Shown here: one piece after another, positions 59,068-64,000 of the stretch
Position numbering within the stretch: position 1 is the stretch's first letter
Layout of the letters: every line of letters begins with the position of its first letter
NCBI GenBank assembly: GCA_963811605.1
Contig: CAWESA010000022.1
Location: 124,001-188,000, forward strand
Direction: 5' to 3'
DNA: 64,000 nt
Source of the DNA: CAVQLX01 sp963811605
Lineage (GTDB): Bacteria; Desulfobacterota; Binatia; DP-6
Program-made: the position numbers and the translations under genes
The notes under the pieces: model-generated
Seen by the model: only the letters and a program-made list of their open reading frames with translations
Told to the model about the DNA's origin: nothing
The model's database searches: none

Positions 59068-61398
59068 CTACCCCCGCTCCACCCGGCAGGGCACCGCCCG
59101 GTGGTGGGGGATGCCGGTGAACGGATCGCGGTCCGCCGCATCGGTGAGCTCGTTCTGGTTGACGCCGACGAGCCCCTCGATGCCCGGGAACTTCATGCCG
59201 AAGCCGTTCGGCATCCAGACATGACCTGCCTGCAGCTTGGTGTCGAGCTGAGCCGGCATGGTCACGGCGCCGCGGTTGGTGGACACGATCACCGCGTCGC
59301 CGTCCTTGACCCCGAGGTGCTTCGCGTCGGCCGGGGAGAGGTTGAGGCTGCAGTGCGGACCGCGACCCTTGCGCCAGCGCGGGTCGCGCTGGATCGTGTT
59401 GGCCGTCCAGCGCGTCCGCAGGCCCGCGGCGAGGACGAGCGGGAAGTTCGGATCGCTCGGCGGCGGCGTGTCGAGCGCGCGCCGCAGCTCACCCAGCATC
59501 TCCGCGGGCGCGAGGCGGACGCGTCCGTCGGGGAAGGTGACGTGGTCGGCGAGGTTGGTCTCGGCGCGCTGGCGGGCGATCTCGACCCCTTCGGGGTGGG
59601 CGATGATGCGCTGGAAGAGCTCGGTCGCGATCTCGAACGGCGATCGACCGTCCCAGTCGGGGCCGAGCGTGCGTAGCACCGACTCGCCGCGGAAGAGCGC
59701 GTTGAGACCGCACAGGAGCCAGATGCCGGCCAGCGACGGCGACGGCAGGTAGGGGCCGAGGGCGCGGTAGCTCCAGAAGATGAGCCGCGTCTCGTCGCCC
59801 GAGGCAGCCTGCTGCGCCGCCAGCATGTAGGCGGCGGCGCCATCGGGCTCGAGGGCGTGCGCCGCCAGCTCGTGCAGCTCCGTCGGCACCGGACCGAACA
59901 GGTCCATCGCCTCGGCCAGGCGAACGTAGATCTCGGGCTCGGGCAGCGCTTCGGGCGGCGGCGCCACCAGCGGCGGACGCACCTGGGTGTGGATCTCCGG
60001 ATAGCGCTTGGGGAAGATGGTGAACTCCCACTTCTCGTAGCCGCACGGCGTGGGCAGCACGTAGTCGGCCAGCTCGGCGGTCTCGGTCATCGCCGGGTCG
60101 ATCACGACCAGCAGGTCGAGCTGCTCGCGCGCCTCGCGCCAGCGCTGCGAGTCCGAGTAGGAGAGCAGCGGGTTGGAGCCCTCGACGATCACCGCGCGGA
60201 TGCGCTCGGGGTGGTCGATCAGGATCTCCTCGGGCACCAGCGTGGGCGAGAACATCCCGGCGTTGCCGAGCGCGCGGATGGCGGGAATGCCGGAGGCGAG
60301 GGCTCGTTCCGGCTCGTGGATCAAGCTCGGGTCGACGACGGGCGGAGGCAGCATCTCGAGGAAGACGCCGCCGCCCGGGTTGCCGACGTTGCCGGTGATC
60401 AGGTGGAGGACGCGGATCAGGTACGAGTTGAGGGTGGAGAAGGGCGCCTGCTCGACCCCCAGGTCGAAGAAGATGGCGGCCGACTCGGCGCCGGCGAAGC
60501 CGCGCGCGGTCTCGGCGATCTCGTCCACGGTGAGGCCGCAGCGGCGCGCCATCTCGTCGACGTCCACCGCCGCGAGCGCATCGCGCAGCGGCTCGAAGTC
60601 CGCGGTCCGTTCGGCGACGAACGTCTCGTCCACCAGCCCCTCGCGGACGATGACGGCCGCCAGCGCGAGCAGCAGGTAGACGTCGGTGCCCGGGCGGAGG
60701 CGGAGGTGGTGATGCGCGCCGCGCGTGGTCTCGGTCTCGCGTGGATCGACCACCACGAGCCTGCGGCCCGGCGCGTCGACGAAGCCCTTCAGCGTGTCGG
60801 TGGCGTTGTGCCCGCGGTTCGAGATCTTGGGGTTGGTTCCCATGACGAGCAGGAACCGGGTGTGCTCGGCGTCGGGATGGAAGAAGGTGGCGGGCGAGGC
60901 GCCGAACATCCACTGGTCGATCAGGTTGTGCTGCGTCTTCTCCTGCGCGAAGGCGTTGAACCAGCGGCGCGAGCCGAGCGAGCGCAGGAAGCCGACGCCG
61001 TACGCCCCGTCCATGTGGTTGCCCTGTCCGCCGATGCCGACCAGCGCGATGGCGCGCGGCGAGTGGCGATCGCGGATGTCGCGCAGCTTGCCGGCAATCT
61101 CCGTGATCGCCGTGTCCCACGAGATGCGCTCGAAGGTGCCGTCGGGCCGGCGGCGCAGCGGGTGCTGCGTGCGCTGCGCGTGCTCGACGTACGCCTGGAT
61201 GCTGAACGCCTTGTTGCACACGTAGCCCTCGGTGATCGGGTTGCGCTCGTCGGCGCGCACCTCGGCGATCTTCCCGTCGCGCACGTCGACGCGCAGCCCG
61301 CAGTTGTGGCTGCACAGGACGCAGGCGGTGGCGACGTCGTCGGCGTCGAGCAGGAGCGGGGTGCGAGACACGGAGGGATCGACGGACACGGTCTGCAT
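59068..61398 (-). CDS. Molybdopterin-dependent oxidoreductase with N-terminal [4Fe-4S] domain
   Basis: 776 residues of the DMSO reductase superfamily. Near residue 27 is a [4Fe-4S] site, CVLCSHNCGLRVDV, with the fourth Cys in NPITEGYVCNKAF. The bis-MGD regions include ISWDTAITEIAGKL, GSRRWFNAFAQEKTQHNLID, LLVMGTNPKISNRGHNATDT, VVDPRETETTRGAHHHLRLR and HCSLNLSPADAKHLGVKDGD. The metal ligand is uncertain, and the substrate is unknown. It overlaps the HxlR stop by one base (TGATG) and has no signal peptide, so it is cytoplasmic unless exported with a partner. No electron-transfer subunit is adjacent. Confidence 0.88.
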   Translation of the reverse strand: MQTVSVDPSVSRTPLLLDADDVATACVLCSHNCGLRVDVRDGKIAEVRADERNPITEGYVCNKAFSIQAYVEHAQRTQHPLRRRPDGTFERISWDTAITEIAGKLRDIRDRHSPRAIALVGIGGQGNHMDGAYGVGFLRSLGSRRWFNAFAQEKTQHNLIDQWMFGASPATFFHPDAEHTRFLLVMGTNPKISNRGHNATDTLKGFVDAPGRRLVVVDPRETETTRGAHHHLRLRPGTDVYLLLALAAVIVREGLVDETFVAERTADFEPLRDALAAVDVDEMARRCGLTVDEIAETARGFAGAESAAIFFDLGVEQAPFSTLNSYLIRVLHLITGNVGNPGGGVFLEMLPPPVVDPSLIHEPERALASGIPAIRALGNAGMFSPTLVPEEILIDHPERIRAVIVEGSNPLLSYSDSQRWREAREQLDLLVVIDPAMTETAELADYVLPTPCGYEKWEFTIFPKRYPEIHTQVRPPLVAPPPEALPEPEIYVRLAEAMDLFGPVPTELHELAAHALEPDGAAAYMLAAQQAASGDETRLIFWSYRALGPYLPSPSLAGIWLLCGLNALFRGESVLRTLGPDWDGRSPFEIATELFQRIIAHPEGVEIARQRAETNLADHVTFPDGRVRLAPAEMLGELRRALDTPPPSDPNFPLVLAAGLRTRWTANTIQRDPRWRKGRGPHCSLNLSPADAKHLGVKDGDAVIVSTNRGAVTMPAQLDTKLQAGHVWMPNGFGMKFPGIEGLVGVNQNELTDAADRDPFTGIPHHRAVPCRVERG

Positions 61399-61889
61399 CA
61401 CGGAGACTCCTTCACGGTTCGGCCGACCGGCAGGCCGCGGGCGCGCAACGCGGGCCCGGGTTGCGCGCGCATGTCGCGCGCCGTCACCGGTCTGGCACAG
61501 TGGGGACAGGCGAGCTGCGGCATCACCGTGTGGCCGCACTCGCGATGCGTGAGCTCGACGGGCGGGCCGTCGTCGCCGGCCATCCAGCGATCGCCCCAGC
61601 GCGTGAGCGACACGATGACCGGCCACAGGTCGCGGCCCTTGTCGGTGAGGCGGTACTCGTAGCGCGGCGGTCGGTCCTGGTAGCGGACGCGATCGAGGAC
61701 GCCGGCGGCGACCAGACGCTTCAGGCGGTCGGCCAGGCGGTGGCGCGTCAGCCCGACGGCGCCGAACTGCTCGAAGCGGCGCGCGCCCAGGAACGCGTCG
61801 CGCAGGACCAGCAGCGTCCAGCGGTCGCCGACCACGGACAGCGACCGCGCCACCGAGCAGGTCAGGTCTCCGACGTCACGCCAGCGCAT
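61398..61889 (-). CDS. HxlR family winged-helix transcriptional regulator
   Basis: 163 residues: winged helix with CSVARSLSVVGDRWTLLVLR, FEQFGAVGLTRHRLADRLKR, and wing YRLTDKGRDLWPVIVSLTRW; an added C-terminal zinc-ribbon-like part (HRECGHTVMPQLACPHCARP). It lies directly upstream of and overlaps the molybdopterin enzyme gene, so it probably controls it and itself. A perfect inverted repeat (61892-61914) lies two bases before the start codon and is a good candidate operator. Confidence 0.9.
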   Translation of the reverse strand: MRWRDVGDLTCSVARSLSVVGDRWTLLVLRDAFLGARRFEQFGAVGLTRHRLADRLKRLVAAGVLDRVRYQDRPPRYEYRLTDKGRDLWPVIVSLTRWGDRWMAGDDGPPVELTHRECGHTVMPQLACPHCARPVTARDMRAQPGPALRARGLPVGRTVKESP

Positions 61890-61891
61890 GA

Positions 61892-61914
61892 GTAGGTTCC
61901 AAAACAGAACCTAC
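61892..61914. promoter_or_regulatory. Palindromic operator of the HxlR-molybdoenzyme operon
   Basis: GTAGGTTC at 61892-61899 and GAACCTAC at 61907-61914 around a CAAAACA spacer, all of low GC against a very GC-rich background. It overlaps the ribosome-binding region of hxlR. TTGCGT and TAGGTA (minus strand, 61935-61940 and 61912-61917) at 17-base spacing would put the -10 in this repeat. Repression by HxlR is inferred. Confidence 0.65.
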
Positions 61915-61971
61915 CTACGCGCGTCGCTACACTCACGCAACCCTCCCTGCAACCGGTGCTGCAGCCAGGCT

Positions 61972-62487
61972 TCAGGGCTTCGTCTGCGACCCCGTCACCG
62001 CCAGCAGGTTGCCCTCGGGATCGTAGACCTCGACGCCGCCGCCGTTCACGATCGTGCCGCTCGGGGTCGGCTGGTCGGGACGGTACGCGTATCGCCCGTT
62101 GCCGTTCTTGAGCGGCACCTGCACGGGAGCGAGCTGCACCAGCGAGAAGTCGTCGGGAAACGTTCCCAGGTCCCGCAGGCTCACCCGCCCCGACAGCACC
62201 CTGAGCTTCAGGGCGCCGGTGACGGGCGTTCCCGACGGATCGCGCACGCCGCGAACCTCCAGCATCAGGGCCGGCTTCCCGGCCGGCATGTAGCGCGTGG
62301 CGGGCGAGCGCAGGACGATCGAGTCGAACGTGTAGCGCGATTCGAACTCGCGCGGGAGGCAGGCGTGCACGCCCACGCACTCCTTCACCGCCGGCACGAG
62401 ATAGACGCGGCCGTACTGCGCCGCCGCGCTCACGGCGGGGGCTGCGAGCGCCGCCAGCAGTCCCAGACCTCGAAGCAGATGGCGCAT
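61972..62487 (-). CDS. Secreted hypothetical protein
   Basis: 171 residues with a signal peptide (MRHLLRGLGLLAALAAPAVS) and a beta-rich body: YGRVYLVPAVKECVGVHACL, TFDSIVLRSPATRYMPAGKP, LRVLSGRVSLRDLGTFPDDF, and GVEVYDPEGNLLAVTGSQTK. Two Cys near residue 37-43 may form a disulfide. No family recognised. Nine bases after the PHM-like gene and on the same strand, so probably co-expressed with it. Confidence 0.7.
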   Translation of the reverse strand: MRHLLRGLGLLAALAAPAVSAAAQYGRVYLVPAVKECVGVHACLPREFESRYTFDSIVLRSPATRYMPAGKPALMLEVRGVRDPSGTPVTGALKLRVLSGRVSLRDLGTFPDDFSLVQLAPVQVPLKNGNGRYAYRPDQPTPSGTIVNGGGVEVYDPEGNLLAVTGSQTKP

Positions 62488-62496
62488 TGATCCTCC

Positions 62497-63735
62497 TCAG
62501 GAGAACGGGTCGCAGGCGGTTTCCGGCGGCGCGCCGGGAATCGGGTCGTAGAACTGGACCGGGATGATGCACATCTCGTCGTCCGAGAGCGGGCCGAAGA
62601 CCAGGTTCGACTCGACGCAGCGGCCGGTGCCGAAGCCCTGGCAGTTCACCGCGTTCTCGCCACAGGGCCGGGCGTCGCCGAACTCCATCCCGGCGGCGAT
62701 CGCGCTGCTCCAGCTGATCCCGGGCACGACGCCGGGCTGCGCCTCGCACCCCATCTTGATCTCCCTGCCGGCGGCGCCGTTGGCGTGCGTGCAGGTGTAG
62801 CGCAGGCGCGGGTGCCCGTTCTCGGCCGTGTAGGCGCGCAGGAGATTGCCGCCCGGCAGCGTGCCGTGAAACGGCAGCGCGATGATCGCCGGATGCACGT
62901 AGTCGTAGTAGCTCGGGTCGAACAGGGTGACGGGCGCCTTGCCGTCCTCCTCGTACGCGATGGTGACGTGCGTCCCGCGCTTGTGGGTGTGCGTGTTGAT
63001 CAGGAGGATGCAGACGTCGCGATCCGGCCGGTAGCCGCCCTCGGCGCCGTTCGGGTCCCAGGCGCCGTCGGCCTGCCAGGTGGCCGTGACGTCGCGCACC
63101 TCGCCGGGCGGCACCGCGATGTCGTAGCTCGCGTCCAGCGGCGTCGCGTTGCGGACGACGCGCCGCGTGCCGTCGAAGGGACGGAGCCTGAAGGTGAGGC
63201 GTACCAGACCACGGCCGGGCTTCGCGGCGTAGTTGTAGTAGTGCGAGTTGAGCACGAGCACGGCGTCGTTCGGGATGTCCCGCGCATTGGGCAGCAGGGT
63301 GGCCAGGCCGAGCGGGGTGGCCCCGGCGGTGACCAGCCACTTGCCGCGGCGGGACTCCCCGCCCGAGCCGGCGAGCTGGACGCGATTGCGGTAGAAATCG
63401 GTCGGTCCGAAGCCGTTGCAGCCGGGCATGTCGACCACGTCGCGGGTGTTCGTGCGGAAGGGGAACGCCGCGCCGTTGGGCCCATCGTAGCCGTACACCA
63501 CCATGTGGTGCGTGCCGACGTTGCCGCGCTGCGAGCTGAGCGACCGCACCTCGTACGACACGACCTCCATCCCCGGCACCTTGGGGATGCGGACCGCCTG
63601 GCAGACCTCCCGATCGCGCTTGGCCTCGATGCGGAAGGGACCCAGGGTGATGCGGACGGTCTTGTCCTTTGCCGGCGCTGCCCCGGCGAGTGCGGCGAGG
63701 ATGGCGAACGCGACGAGGATCCGGCTCGGCGGCAT
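62497..63735 (-). CDS. Secreted PHM-like copper type II monooxygenase-fold protein
   Basis: 412 residues with a signal peptide (ILVAFAILAALAGAAPA). Copper-ligand-like residues are in the expected order: a His pair in GTHHMVVYGYDG, His in LNSHYYNYA, HTHKRGTHVTIA, and the Met of DDEMCIIPVQFYDP. This is the layout of ascorbate-dependent copper type II monooxygenases (PHM/DBH). Cys pairs occur near VCQAVRIPK, MPGCNGFG and the C-terminus. GGAGG is five bases upstream of ATG 63735. It forms a pair with the next small secreted protein. Activity is unproven; many bacterial homologues are uncharacterised. Confidence 0.75.
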   Translation of the reverse strand: MPPSRILVAFAILAALAGAAPAKDKTVRITLGPFRIEAKRDREVCQAVRIPKVPGMEVVSYEVRSLSSQRGNVGTHHMVVYGYDGPNGAAFPFRTNTRDVVDMPGCNGFGPTDFYRNRVQLAGSGGESRRGKWLVTAGATPLGLATLLPNARDIPNDAVLVLNSHYYNYAAKPGRGLVRLTFRLRPFDGTRRVVRNATPLDASYDIAVPPGEVRDVTATWQADGAWDPNGAEGGYRPDRDVCILLINTHTHKRGTHVTIAYEEDGKAPVTLFDPSYYDYVHPAIIALPFHGTLPGGNLLRAYTAENGHPRLRYTCTHANGAAGREIKMGCEAQPGVVPGISWSSAIAAGMEFGDARPCGENAVNCQGFGTGRCVESNLVFGPLSDDEMCIIPVQFYDPIPGAPPETACDPFS

Positions 63736-63848
63736 GGTCACCTCCGCCGCCGCGCTACCGCCGTCGACCGGTCGCCGTCAAGAACTTGCGGTCTTCGAAG
63801 ACACGAATTCACTCGACCGGGGGATGCGGCGGCTCGCCGCGCGCCGCG

Positions 63849-64000
63849 TCAAGGCCCGGCGAGCGCGTTCACGGCGCGCGAGGCGATGACGGCGAGGACC
63901 GCCAGCGAGATCAGCGACTGGACCATCATCAGCACCTTCATGCGTCGCGACATGACCAGCGTGTCGGTCGGGCTGAAGGCCGTGCTGCTGTTGAAGGCGA
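63849..64000 (-). CDS. C-terminus of a membrane protein, ion-channel-like (cut by window edge)
   Basis: The last 50 residues of a frame entering from the right edge: AFNSSTAFSPTDTLVMSRRM followed by a hydrophobic helix (LMMVQSLISLAVLAVIASRA) and a stop at 63849. The STAFSPTDTxxxxRxxxLMxxQSLxSL pattern resembles the C-terminus of small two-helix potassium-channel-like or DUF1345-type proteins. The remainder is outside the window. Confidence 0.55.
   Translation of the reverse strand, partial: AFNSSTAFSPTDTLVMSRRMKVLMMVQSLISLAVLAVIASRAVNALAGP

Overview
The window is about 64 kb of very GC-rich, gene-dense chromosome from an uncultured Gram-negative bacterium. Evidence for the Gram-negative type is an LpxA acyltransferase, a GspA/GspB pair, a Tol-Pal-type lipoprotein, CcmE/F/A/B/C/D cytochrome c maturation and a DUF1302 outer-membrane protein. 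F420-type (luciferase-like) oxidoreductases, a family III CoA-transferase, an oxygen-dependent HemY and a poly-Thr-linked secreted protein fit an aerobic deltaproteobacterial-type lineage such as Candidatus Binatota. That placement is inference from gene content; no 16S rRNA is present. No tRNA, rRNA, CRISPR array, insertion sequence or prophage was seen.

Layout: 0-13.9 kb has an acyl-CoA ligase cut by the left edge, a split FG-GAP/PKD/pectate-lyase protein, an aldehyde dehydrogenase, gspB-gspA, an aminotransferase-hydrolase pair, a sigma-54-driven glnB, a glutamine-amidotransferase-like hydrolase, a decayed vapBC and a flavoprotein. 14-31 kb is an accessory metabolism region: photolyase-methyltransferase, CoA-transferase, SCP2 membrane protein, SDR, thioesterase-GFA, GST, two LLM oxidoreductases (one fused to a GNAT domain), a frameshifted enoyl-CoA hydratase, a phospholipase-like phosphoesterase and a secreted Cys-rich protein. 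It contains several gene remnants. 31-37.5 kb is housekeeping: translationally coupled hemE-hemH-hemY, a CpoB-like lipoprotein, hemD, yacG and lpxA. 37.6-43.4 kb is one ccmE-F-H-I-(tRNA-binding protein)-A-B-C-D operon with stop/start overlaps at most junctions. 43.4-47 kb is a fused ETF beta-alpha, an amino-acid-oxidase-like flavoprotein and a PF09859-type 2OG-Fe(II) oxygenase, all overlapping. 47-56.4 kb holds a zinc-ribbon protein, riboflavin synthase, TetR/DUF1302, a kinase-PrpD-VOC-phosphatidylcholine synthase operon and DAHP synthase.

The most system-like novelty is at 56.4-58.65 kb. A GAF-AAA-Fis sigma-54 activator is divergent from a textbook -24/-12 promoter, with a perfect inverted repeat at enhancer distance. 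The promoter drives two tiny predicted membrane proteins of unknown function. The right end holds a molybdopterin oxidoreductase with an overlapping HxlR regulator and a palindromic operator, and a secreted PHM-like copper protein.

Several loci are broken. Single-base frameshifts affect the pectate-lyase protein, the GNAT-LLM fusion and the enoyl-CoA hydratase. Truncated remnants include VapC, GrpB, a sterol desaturase and an aldo/keto reductase. The single-base cases could be assembly errors; the truncations look like real decay. All functional calls rest on motifs read by eye, not on database searches.
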